Assembly (NCBI GenBank): GCA_019054805.1
Contig: JAHQIY010000020.1
Location: forward strand, 744,001-808,000
Source of the DNA: Brachionus manjavacas
Taxonomy: Eukaryota; Rotifera; Eurotatoria; Ploima; Brachionidae
Length of the DNA stretch: 64,000 nt
Direction: 5' to 3'
Shown: in pieces, positions 34,389 to 44,616 of the stretch
Position numbering within the stretch: position 1 is the stretch's first letter
Layout of the letters: each line of letters starts with the position of its first letter
Made by a program: the position numbers and the translations under genes
The notes under the pieces: generated by a model
Databases searched by the model: none
Told to the model about the DNA's origin: nothing
The model's input: the letters and a program-made list of their open reading frames with translations, nothing else

Positions 34389-37300
34389 ATGTCCGAAGAA
34401 TTAAAAATAAACCCTTTGTACCAAACCGAAAAGGATACCGAGGAGTTAAAAAAAGAGATCGAGGAAAAAATTAAAGGCTACTCAAAATTAGATCTCAAAA
34501 GTTTTAACAAAGACAAGGATGCTTACAAACAGGGTCTAAATGAAGCGATTAGTGCGTAAGTAAAAAAAAATATTTTTGTCCTAAATATTTTATTACCAAT
34601 TAAAATTTTTACCTATTAAATCAAATAACAAAAAATTCCATTTAAAAAAAAACTTTTCCAATTTGGACTTTACAAACCGACTTAAGTATACATGCTCTTT
34701 TCGTCCCTTATTCTTTCCCAAACAATTCTGACCATCTGTCTCGTTTAAACAATAGAAATTCTTATTTTGATCATAGATAAAATTGTCTCTTTTGATATTG
34801 TTGGGTAGGTTTAAGAAAATTTCAATTTTGCTCAATTCCAGCCATGGTTTTTGGATAAAACTATCACCATCAACAACGTGCAAACTTTCATTTATTTTAA
34901 ACATTCTCAGCCATTTTTTCAAGTCCAAATAATACAAACTATTTCGGACAAATTTGTTGCTCAGCAGGTCACTTTGATTGCCATTGAGGAACACATTTTC
35001 AAAAAAGTCATTCATTTTTAGGCATTTTCTTTTCAAACCGAGTTTTTTTTGTCTATGATCACAATGGGTCAATTCGGACTGAAGTCTCTTGACAGGATTA
35101 CGGACAATTAGGATTACTTTCATTTGTTGGTGAAATTTTTTTATTCTCTCGGGTGCTCTTTCACTCCGAAAGTAGCCAGGTGTTTTCTCAATGACCACAT
35201 AGTCTTTCTCTTTAGTCTTTTTGCATACCAAAGGCATTTGCTTTTTGTACCACTCGAGACCCAATGAATAATTCAAGTCTGAATCGAAATAGTGGATTTC
35301 GTTCAGATTGCAGCCATTTTCTTTTAAAGCGGGCTTTACGTGCTCATTAAGACTAAGGTAACGAAGAAGAGCATAAGTGCCGGACTTCTTAACCCCAATG
35401 ATCACAGCTCCGGGCAGTTTTCTTTCCAAATATTTACATTGGGACCCACTTTCATCTGCATTAGCACTAAAAAGAAACATTGCCAATATCAACCACATTT
35501 TTAATTCAAATTATTTACATTATTTAAACAAAATCTAAATAAAATTTCAGATAATTCTTTTTAATATTTAAATTAGTGGTAGAAAGTGCTGTTACTATTT
35601 GCTGAACTCTTTTTTAAATTCAAATATGAAAATGATAAAAAAAAATACTTAAGGTAAAACATCGACACTTATTGCTAATCAAAATTATTTTTAATAAAAT
35701 CTGTAAATAAATTTTTTACGAGTTTTTTATTTTTTAATTGTTTGAAAAAATAGTTTAATTTACTTGATTTCTATGTCTTAATGATCAAATTTAAAAAAAA
35801 ATAATTTTTAAATTTTTTTTTACAACGCCGATCATATTTAAAAAAAATTTAATCAAGCTTCCGAGTCAAAGGCATCTACCAAATAAAATCCATGGATTGA
35901 TAATGAGCTTATTTTTTAAAAATAAAAAATCCTTTTATGTCCTTTTTTTTAGTAAGAAGAAATTATTGTTTTTAGTGTTCCTAGGCCTTTCGTTGTTTTT
36001 GGTGATCTTTATTTTTGCGAAGAAAATTTGATGTTCTGAGACGTTTACGACGTCTTGAGCTTTGTCTTTTCTGGAATATACAAGTGGCATAGAAAAATGG
36101 AGTCTATAAAAACACGTTTATTGGGCATCTTGAAGTTGATGATCAATTCAAAAAGTTTATCTTTAGATATTAAAATAAATCTTTGATTTAATTTAAATAA
36201 TTTTAATGTAACATTCTTTACATGCAATGTAGATTTAGAAAATTAAAAAAAATTGAGAAAACATTTTCTCAATTCATTTATAAAATCGATTTTCAAATTT
36301 AGTTATCTTTAATTGAATTTTACAGTACCGATTTGAGAAGTGGATTTGACGTAAATTTACGTAAAATTATGTAAAAATTGGTAAAAATGAATATGCCAAA
36401 AAAAAGCCCGATTTTTTGAATTTTTTATTATTTTCTAATAAATTTTGAAAAAATTAGTTTCTATTTATTAAATCAAATTTTACCAAAAGTTACTTTTTTT
36501 ACTAATTTTTACGTAAACTTTTGGTAAAATTTGATTTAATAAAAGAAACAAATTTTTTCAAAATTTATTAGAAAATAATAAAAAATTCAAAAAATCGGGC
36601 TTTTTTTTGGCATATTCATTTTTACCAATTTTTACGTAATTTTACGTAAATTTACGTAAAATTACCAGAAATCCACTTGTCAAATAGGTACTGTATTACT
36701 TATTTTGAATTTTTTATTTGAATTTCTTTTTTAAATTTAATTTTTAATGCTACACACAAATACTTTTGAAATTAAAAATCTCAAATTAACTTTACTAAAA
36801 ATCAGTCAATAAATTTAAATATTAAAATCGATTTTCAATGGATTAAAAAAATGTTTTTTCAATTTTTTTTTATTTCAAAATCTACATTGCATCTAAAGCA
36901 AGTTACATTACAATTATTTAAATCAAATCAAAGATTAAGTTTTATATCTAAGAATAACTATTTTGAATTGATCATCAACTTCAAGAAGCCGTTTATTGTC
37001 AATAGCTCATAAAACCTAAACTTAAGATTGCTGGAAATAATTAAGTTAAATCTTACTTCTGGTCAATAAATTTTGTTTTAATAAAAAAAACTAATTAGGG
37101 CGTGAATCTTTGCCAAATTCATTAGTTTTTTAAATTTTTATTCAAAATAATTGAAAAAAATTCATAAAAAATCTCTATCTTTACTAAAATGACGGAATTA
37201 TTTTTTGTAAAAATTTTTTTGTGAATCAATATCAATATTTTCCTTAAATATAGAATTAAAAATTAAATATAAAATAAAAGATAGAAACAGTATGCCAAAA

Positions 37301-40300
37301 ATCAAAAACTACAGTCTAACTCCTTTACTCATTTTAAACTTAATTAAATAAATGAAAGAACTATTTAGATCAGAACATTCAAAGAGTTATAATCAATTAA
37401 TTTTATTAAAAAAAAGGTTAAAAAAACAAACAATTACTAGCTATTGATTGAAAAAGAGAATCATCTAATAATATTAAAAAAATTTAATTTATTTTAGAAC
37501 ATTTAACAGGTACTTTTTTTAATATCAGGCAAAATACTTAAAGAATAATTTATTCAATTTACTAATTAAATTTAAACTTTAAAATTTTATATACTTTACC
37601 TATAAACAAGAAAACATCCGTAAATTTTCATACAGAATTCTTAAATAAATTTTTTGGATTCTAAATCTATAAATTTTCATATTTTACTATATATTTTGCG
37701 AAATATTTCAGAAAACTTTTTAAGAAAACTAACTCATGGAAATCCAAAATAAAATTTTTTCAAATATTTTTAAAAAAATTTTAACATTCTACCAAATTTA
37801 TGAATTATTACTTTTTTTTTTTAAGAACTAGGCACATTTTCACTAGTGACTCATGGGTAAAAAAAAATCTTTGATATTCTAGGTGATTGTTCGAATTTTG
37901 AATAATTGTAAATTTAAAAAAGAGTGTCAAAAATAAATGGATTGAAAATTAAGGCTATTAAATTTAACATCTCAAAAAATAAAAACTTACAAAAAACAAT
38001 TTAATTAAAATTTATTTTTGCGCCAGTGTCAATTTCTACATACCAACCCTTATGTATGAAAAAAAATTAATTTTTTTACGAATGATTTTGAAAAAATAAA
38101 AAGGAAAATTTTTTTTTTCTATCAAACAAAGCAAACCATCTTGTAGATTTTGATCCCAACATATAAAAAATATATCCTTAAGCCATTCATTTCTTCTTAT
38201 TCTTATTCGAATATTTCCACAAAATATGATAGATCACTTTAGATGGATCTAATCGCTTTATAATTTTTAATTTGAAAAAAAATAACTATAGGTAAAATTA
38301 AATCAACTATCAATAATTGTTATTAGAAAAAGGTTTTTATAATAAAGAAATATTTGATAAAAAATTTTACTGTAAAAAATATTTTTACATAAAGTTCTCA
38401 ATGCTTAGCCTTAATATGTATGTCTGCAAAATTTTGCAAAAATGCATGGTCATTAAATTTAACTATCATTATTTAATAGTAATATTCTTCTCGGTGTTCA
38501 TCGGAACTTAGTTTTTTTTTTTAATTTCATTTATTTATTCATATTTTAATAATTTAGATTAAAAAAAAGAAATTCTTGACTGATTTGAAATGCAGTTAAT
38601 TCCTCATTTTCAGCCTCATGCTTGAAAAATATTCTAAAACAAATTTTGATTTCCAAATTAAATTAAAAAATAAATATTTTTTGAAAATTTGAAATTAAAA
38701 ATTCTAAAACTGATTAGATGAATAAACATAAAGATTTTTTACAAATTTGTATTTTAAATTTAAATAAAAAATATTCAAAAGTTAGAGCTAAATTAAGTTT
38801 CTTATTAAATAATTTTATCAAACAAAATTTAGAATTTATGATATTTATTTTTTTTAAATTAAAAAAAATTATTTTGTATGTTATAACTGTAGCTACTCAT
38901 CAAAAGTTGATAAATATACCCTCATAAGAAATTATATCTTGTTTTTTTTATCCAAATAGCTAAAACTCAACTAAATAGACATTTTAACTGTAGTTGTAAG
39001 GTAAATAGATCAATTTTTGTTAAGACCACCACCGAAAATAATTCATCAAATAACAAAACATGACATTTATTAAATTTTGTCTTTTTTTAAAGTATTAAAT
39101 CATGTAAATTTGTTAAATAGTGAAAAAACATCATCATTTCTATTGCCTCATCTTATAATTTTCTTTATTTTTTCAATTAATTATTTAATAAATAATTTAG
39201 AAAAAAACAACTAATTTTTTTACTAAAATTGCATAAGAGATAACAAATTTTCTTTTATATAGAATAGTTGAATGACAATAGATGAATCTAGATGCAAATT
39301 ATTTATTCAGCTCTTAGATTATTTGTAAAATTAATCAAAATTCTTAAAAGCCCACTTAACCTAGTTAGACTAGCTATCTTCACCTGAAATGTGTTTTCTA
39401 ATCAGTCAATCTTATCTAAACACAAATGATTGATTTCTGTTCAGCATATTGATTAAAGCTAAAGACTAAACAAATCCAGTATTTGTTTATAAACTAGAGA
39501 AAGTATTTAAAATATTCTATCTTTATTTATTCGTCTGCAAATAGATAAATTTACTGAAAACATTAAATCAAGAGGTCCGATTTGATAGACAGACTAAGTT
39601 TAGTCGTCTCATAATTAAATCCATGATAGATAATCTACTCCGAAAGGCAGCCATAATTACTAAAATCTCTAAATTGCTGGTTATCAAATTTTGGCCTAAA
39701 AAATTAATTTTTTAAAAAGCTTTTATTGATTTTTATTTTACCCATAATTTCTATCTAGATTACGGGATTATTCAGCTAAAGCAAATGATTTATTAGATCG
39801 AGTGAACAGTCTTAAAAAGGTATTTTATTAAAGGTATTTGATTGATATCAATTTAATTTAATTTAAATTTATTGATTTTATCCAGGAGGATGAAGACGCT
39901 AGTCTAAAGGAAAAAGAGTTCAAAAAGAGACAGTCCAGTGAGCAGAAGAAAGCAAAGGATATTCAATCAAAAATAGAGAAATGTTTGAAAAAATTGAACC
40001 AAGACTTGGAAAAGCAAAAAAAGTGAGAATGCTTCTGAATTTTTTGGATCTTTAAGTTGGGAAAATTTTTAGAGCTGAGGAAAAAGAAGAGGCCAAAAGA
40101 GCCAAACTAGAAGCAAAGTCTGGTAAAAAACCTAAAGATTCGGAAACCACTGGAAGCAGTGCTTTACGTGAAATAATCACCGAAGCCATTGATACAGAAA
40201 AACAAATTGGGGAGAAAAAAAAAGAATCCGAAAATGAAGAAGAAGCAGAAGACGATGAGCTGGAGAAATCAAAAGAAGGAGAAGAAGAAGGAGAAGAAGA

Positions 40301-42553
40301 AGAAGAAGAGGAAAAAAAAGAGGAAAAGCCTAAAGTGGGGCCTAGTCTAAAGGAGATGATCGCACAGGCCAAGCAGGCAGAAGAAAAACAAAAATCCGAG
40401 GACGAGGAAAATCAGAGTGAAGAGGAATTAGATGAAGAGTACGAAAGTGAAAAGGAAGAGAAAGAGAAAAAGCAAAAGATTGCTCAGAATTTAATAAATA
40501 TTTATAAGAATAAAATGAAAAAAGAGGATGTTGAAGGGAATAAGAAATCAGAAGAACTACCTGCCGAAGAAATTGAAGAAACGAATGAGGAAGATAAGTC
40601 AAAACATGATGAGGTTGAGACGAAAGAAGAAAAAAAAGTTGATGTTAGTGAAGAGAGTGAAGTAGAGAGCCAAAGTGAAGGCGAAGAAATTGAAGAACGG
40701 CCTAGAATACCGGCTACCAGCGAAACAAGTCAAGCGCCAAAAAACGAAAGTCAATATGAAAATGGAACTAAATTTGTGGTCATCAAAGACTACGAGCCCG
40801 AGATTGAGGATGACTTGAAAATTACAAAAGGAGAAATTGTTGAGTTTGAGGATTTGACTGAAGATGATGGCTATTATATAGTTAAAAATTCCGAGGGAAA
40901 TAGCGGATCTGTTCCAGTTGAAAACTTAAGATTGCTATCTAATGAACTAGAAGAAGATTTGCAAGAAGAGATTGTACCAGAAGAAGAAATAGATGATGCA
41001 AAGGAAAAAAAAGACAAAAAATCAAAGAAAAAATCCAAAGATTTGATAAATACAAATGCTTTAATTGTTAACGAATCAGTGCCATGCACTTTTGCTGATT
41101 CGTTTTTGGTAAAAGTTTCTAATGGTAATAAAAATTTGTAAATAAAAAATTTTTGAATATTTTTAATTTTTAGATTTTAATCATTCGTATGAAAAAATTC
41201 TTAGCCCTAAAATGTCACAATCAAATCTAAATTTCAGCAATTTTTTCTGGGATCAAAAAGAAAATAAAGTAATAAATATTTATAAAAAAATTTTTTTTAT
41301 TAATTAATGAAATTATTAAAGATACGTAATAGAATGAATACAATTTTGAAGGCAATAGTGGTGCACAAGTGTACCAACATACCGGCGCCGAACAAACAAG
41401 AGCTTGAAGTGTTGAGTAGATCACTAAGAGTGTGCTTGTTTGACGGTGTATCCGTAATTGGCAATGTTCACACAATCAGAGCTCACATTGTCGGCAGGGA
41501 TGACCGTACATGGATATTCGAAGACAGCTACAAAGCATTAGTATCTTTGTTTGATTTTTCGGAATTTTTCTTAACAGCAAATGCTGTGCCTGAAAAGCCT
41601 AATCTAGGCCTGTTATTTGAATTGTCAATTTATGCAAAAAAAATTGTAAAAATTATCTAAATAATATATCAAATTTTAAATTTTGAATAATTGAAGAACA
41701 CTGATGAAGAAACAGAACTGTGCTGTGGTTGGGCCCATATGCCTTTCGTTGATGAGGATAAAAATTTTCAATTAGTGAACAAGAGCTATGATTTGGTCCT
41801 AAATGGCGGCTCAGTTTATGACAAAAACATGCCTCTAGATCCAAGTGTGCCCAGGAATAATGGAACTTTCAATGAATTTATAACAAAAATGTTCAAAGAA
41901 TCCAAAATTAAGTTAAATGTCCGAGAGCCGACAAGCCAAGCTCTCGAAACAATTAGGTATTTGAAAATCTTGATTACCAATTTTTTATGGTATAATTATT
42001 TATAAAGTGTGCTTCCGAGCCCGCTGATCTGCAGCTCATTGACTGCTACCTTTATGAGATTTTACTATGAAGAGTTTGCAGTGAATTTCATTGTGCCTTT
42101 GGCTGACTTTGGTTCGTTTGATGTCTCTACCGAGCCGATTCATTCGGAATTTTTAAAAACATTCCCAATTGCTTTGAACAATGCTGACATTTTAAATGCC
42201 ATTAGGGTGGAATTTAATTATGTTAAAGATAATCTGAAAAGAGATGAAAGAGTAATTTTTATTTAAAAAAATAAAAGTAATTTAATATTCAAAATTTGTT
42301 ATTTTAGAATGATGGGACGAAATTAAGAAAATGGTTTTTAAAAACTTACAGTGATTTTTATCCATTGTTATTTCACTTCACGATGCCATCATTGGCTTTT
42401 CATAACCATGAAGCAATGGAACAACGACAAATAATTATTGACATCCTGGCAAAGAAAATACGCAAAGAAAATAAATTGGAGTTTTTACTCGATGAGAATC
42501 AAAAGTTCGATCCATTTAGCATCGAGGAATTGAGATATGAAATAATGACATGA
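34389..42553 (+). CDS. NPHP1: Nephrocystin-1, nine exons
   Basis: A scaffold of the ciliary transition zone and cell junctions that binds NPHP4 and other nephrocystins. Exons 34389-34555, 39759-39819, 39886-40022, 40073-41124, 41174-41268, 41322-41645, 41697-41956, 42008-42251 and 42308-42553 keep phase and give about 861 residues (human about 730). Residues 1 to about 150 are a coiled coil. Long Glu/Lys-rich stretches follow and surround one SH3 domain at about residues 350-410 (KFVVIKDYEPEIEDDLKITK, GYYIVKNSEGNSGSVPVENL). The C-terminal nephrocystin homology region carries LSRSLRVCLFDGVSVIGNVH, LGLLFELSIY, LCCGWAHMPF and LVLNGGSVYD. The extra length is mainly acidic linker. Intron 1 is 5.2 kb and contains another gene; the other introns are 46-66 nt. 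An X-box-like site lies just upstream. Confidence 0.94.
34593..35498 (-). CDS. Heparan sulfate 3-O-sulfotransferase-like protein, nested in NPHP1 intron 1
   Basis: A Golgi-type sulfotransferase that moves sulfate from PAPS to glucosamine in heparan sulfate, judged by family resemblance. The 301-residue intronless frame begins with a cleavable-looking signal (MWLILAMFLFSANA). The PAPS 5'-phosphosulfate loop is GAVIIGVKKSGTYALLRYL. EIHYFD and GLEWYKKQMP follow, then EKTPGYF and the 3'-phosphate site ILIVRNPVKRLQSELTH. The C-terminal part has VDGDSFIQKPWLELSKIE, NFYCLNE and a QNCLGKNKGR segment, matching the paired-cysteine loop of HS3ST enzymes. A soluble signal-peptide form resembles HS3ST1 more than the type II membrane members. 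It is antisense to the host gene and lies only 37 bp beyond the NPHP1 exon 1 donor. Confidence 0.85.
   Translation of the reverse strand: MWLILAMFLFSANADESGSQCKYLERKLPGAVIIGVKKSGTYALLRYLSLNEHVKPALKENGCNLNEIHYFDSDLNYSLGLEWYKKQMPLVCKKTKEKDYVVIEKTPGYFRSERAPERIKKFHQQMKVILIVRNPVKRLQSELTHCDHRQKKLGLKRKCLKMNDFFENVFLNGNQSDLLSNKFVRNSLYYLDLKKWLRMFKINESLHVVDGDSFIQKPWLELSKIEIFLNLPNNIKRDNFIYDQNKNFYCLNETDGQNCLGKNKGRKEHVYLSRFVKSKLEKFFFKWNFLLFDLIGKNFNW
36108..37004. repeat. Large inverted repeat interrupted by a second palindrome
   Basis: About 36108-36300 and 36826-37004 are inverted copies sharing CTTGAAGTTGATGATCAATT, ATCTTTGATTTAATTTAAAT-like sequence, GCAATGTAGATTT and AAAATCGATTTTCAA. Between them sits a separate 371-bp palindromic element (36323-36693). 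The outer arms differ by many substitutions, so the outer element is the older. In NPHP1 intron 1. No coding sense; the frame at 36227-36045 is an arm artefact. Confidence 0.7.
36323..36693. mobile_element. Tc1/mariner-like MITE (TA-flanked palindrome)
   Basis: The element starts CAGTACC and ends GGTACTG with TA on both sides (36321-36322 and 36694-36695), as expected of Tc1/mariner-type insertion. Its two halves are nearly perfect inverted copies, including GCCCGATTTTTTGAATTTTT and AAATTTTGAAAAAATT, meeting at about 36510. It is a non-autonomous foldback element about 370 bp long and lies within the larger inverted repeat. Confidence 0.75.
37005..39758. other. Rest of NPHP1 intron 1, nothing recognised
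   Basis: AT-rich DNA between the palindromes and exon 2 of NPHP1. Reading frames at 38317-38511 and 38718-38927 are dominated by Lys, Asn, Phe and Ile and look like noise. No repeat copies or RNA genes were recognised. Confidence 0.4.
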
Positions 42554-43130
42554 GGTTCCCTGGATTTTTTAATTTTTTTTATTAATTTTTTTATTTAAAA
42601 ATAAAAATAAAATAAGCCTAAGCAATTGTTTAAAAATAATCACGTTTTTAAAAATCCTTGGCATGAAGGAACAGGCGTATTAGTTTAAATTTAAAAAAAA
42701 ATTACGAGACTTTCAAAATAAAGACTGTAAAAAATTCAAAAACTTGAACAGAAAAATTTGATGTGTTTAAAATTTTCAAAGAAAACCCGTTCAATATTTT
42801 GACTAAAATCTTATGGCTCAAGTATGCAAAGTAGAAAAATTGAACCCAGTAATCTTATTTTATGAATTTTTGAAAATTTTAATTTAATTTTTGTATAGAT
42901 TGGAAGTCAAATTTTCAGGAAATTTTTATTTAAAAGAAAAACATAATAAATAATATAAATTGAATTTTTATTTTTAAATTTTTCAATGAATATCCCAAAG
43001 AGAAAAGAAAGACCCTCTTTGAAAATAAAAAAAGCGATAAGTTTTGATCAAAATAAAACATTAGTGAAATAATCAACTATTTCGGCTTAATGTCGAAAAT
43101 AGAAAAAATTTTTAAAAACTTATCTAAGCT
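42554..43130. other. Spacer between NPHP1 and the repeat-protein gene
   Basis: NPHP1 ends with TGA at 42553. The following AT-rich bases contain AATAAA-like poly-A signals near 42604-42612. Nothing else was recognised before the TATA box at 43131. Confidence 0.35.
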
Positions 43131-43150
43131 TATAAAAAGGGTATAAATAA
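43131..43150 (+). promoter_or_regulatory. TATA box of the repeat-protein gene
   Basis: TATAAAAAGGGTATAAATAA holds two overlapping TATA-like sequences. Transcription starting about 30 bp downstream would place the ATG at 43207 first in the mRNA and exclude the short open frame starting at 43159. Confidence 0.5.
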
Positions 43151-43206
43151 CTAAATCAATGAAAAAAAAAACAAATAAAAAAAGCAAAATCAAAACGAAT
43201 TAAAAA

Positions 43207-43611
43207 ATGGCAAAGAATCGAAACAAAAAAAATGAAGAAAAAAAAAGAAACATATACGTTCAACAGTTGCCAAGATTTGGGGATCAGTTTTATACTACCA
43301 GCTACAACTCTGGTAATTTTTATGGTCAAAATCCCGTTCAACAGTTGCCAAGATTTGGGGATCAGTTTTATACTACCAGCTACAACTCTGGTAGTTTTTA
43401 TGGTCAAAATCCCGTTCAACAGTTGCCAAGATTTGGGGATATTTGTCAATTATTGAAGTCTCATTTTGGAAAAAATTTATATGAATTTCTTAATTTAAAT
43501 TGGAAATTTATTTTAGAGACTATCTTTAAAATTTTTATTGATACTGGCATTATTTTGCTTGCTTTATTTTTTTTAAAATTCTCTTATTTTAAGCTTTCTT
43601 ATCTTATTTGA
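43207..43611 (+). CDS. Small protein with 26-residue tandem repeats and a C-terminal membrane segment
   Basis: 134 residues, family unknown. A lysine/asparagine-rich start is followed by two and a partial copy of a 26-residue unit beginning QQLPRFGDQFYTTSYNSG and ending FYGQNPV. The units are 78 bp and begin at 43261, 43339 and 43417. The copies differ by one base (Asn to Ser). The repeat is rich in Tyr, Phe, Gly, Gln and Asn. The C-terminal third has a hydrophobic stretch (TGIILLALFFLKF) that could span a membrane. The array is also open in another plus frame and on the minus strand, so the frame choice rests on the TATA box upstream and on residue balance. Possibly a lineage-specific gene; modest confidence that it is expressed. 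Confidence 0.45.
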   Translation: MAKNRNKKNEEKKRNIYVQQLPRFGDQFYTTSYNSGNFYGQNPVQQLPRFGDQFYTTSYNSGSFYGQNPVQQLPRFGDICQLLKSHFGKNLYEFLNLNWKFILETIFKIFIDTGIILLALFFLKFSYFKLSYLI

Positions 43612-44616
43612 TCTTTATAATTGTAAGTTGACTTTTTTATATCTCATCGTTCTAAATCTAAAACAATTGTTTTTATGCAAAGCAATTTATAATTAATTAT
43701 CACGTTTTTTTGTTTCAATTTTTTTCTAAATTGTTTCTTTTGTTTTAATCAATTTTACTATCTTACAAATTAATTGTTTAATTTTAACTTTGAAAAAATT
43801 TGTTTTTTTTTTCTTGAAAATCTATAAAATTTTAATAATTTCTACAATTTTGCTTTGGATAATTATAAATTTTTACAAATAAAGGTAAAATAATAACTAT
43901 TTTTATTTGAAATCAACAATGAGAAAAATTTTTTTTTTAATTTGTGATTAAATTGTTATCTGTCTAAAACCTAACTTTTGGTAACTTTTGGTAATTGCGA
44001 TTGATGATATGATCATTGCACTTTACCATTTTTTAAAAACAAATTTATGAATTAAGTATAATTAAAAATATAAAAAAAAACTTAAAGAATATTAAAAAAT
44101 TAATATGTAAATTTGTCTCGTTTTTGTTTTGAATAAAATGAAATAAAATGTATTTATATTCAAAAATTTAATCTGTAATAACAGGTCATTTCACTTTCTT
44201 AATTCTTCATTTTAATTTGTTAATGTTTTCTTTGTTTCTATTGTGATCTCTTTTTACTTTCTAACAAGCTTAATTTTATGATTTGAACTTTATTAGTGCA
44301 TTTCAATAATAGTTCAGAATATTTTTTCACTTCACATTTTTTTGAGATATTTATCAGTTCTTATAATTATTACTTTTTAAAAATGATATTCTCTAATTTA
44401 AAATGAGAAATAATTCAAGAGAGGTTTTTATTAAAAATTTTATTATATAATTATTTTTAATAATAAATATTTTTAAAATTTAAATCGTTTTTTAAAAAAC
44501 GAGTAGAAAAATTCAAATCAAACTCGATCGTTTCCGAAAAGCAAACCTAACACAATTTTCAAAAAAGACAAAAAAACAAAACAAATTCTGAAAAATTATC
44601 TGTAATACTGTAGAGA
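43612..44616. other. Spacer downstream of the repeat-protein gene and SBF
   Basis: AT-rich sequence between two convergent genes. It should hold the 3' ends of both. No clear repeat, RNA or gene was seen. Confidence 0.35.

Noticed and set aside
40052..41089. Minus-strand serine-rich frames over NPHP1 exon 4
   Set aside because: Complement of the Glu/Lys-rich coding repeats; the plus-strand SH3 and exon joins decide the coding strand.
43156..43456. Overlapping repeat-containing frames on both strands at the 78-bp array
   Set aside because: They arise because 78 is a multiple of three, so any open unit stays open; the TATA box and residue balance favour 43207-43611.
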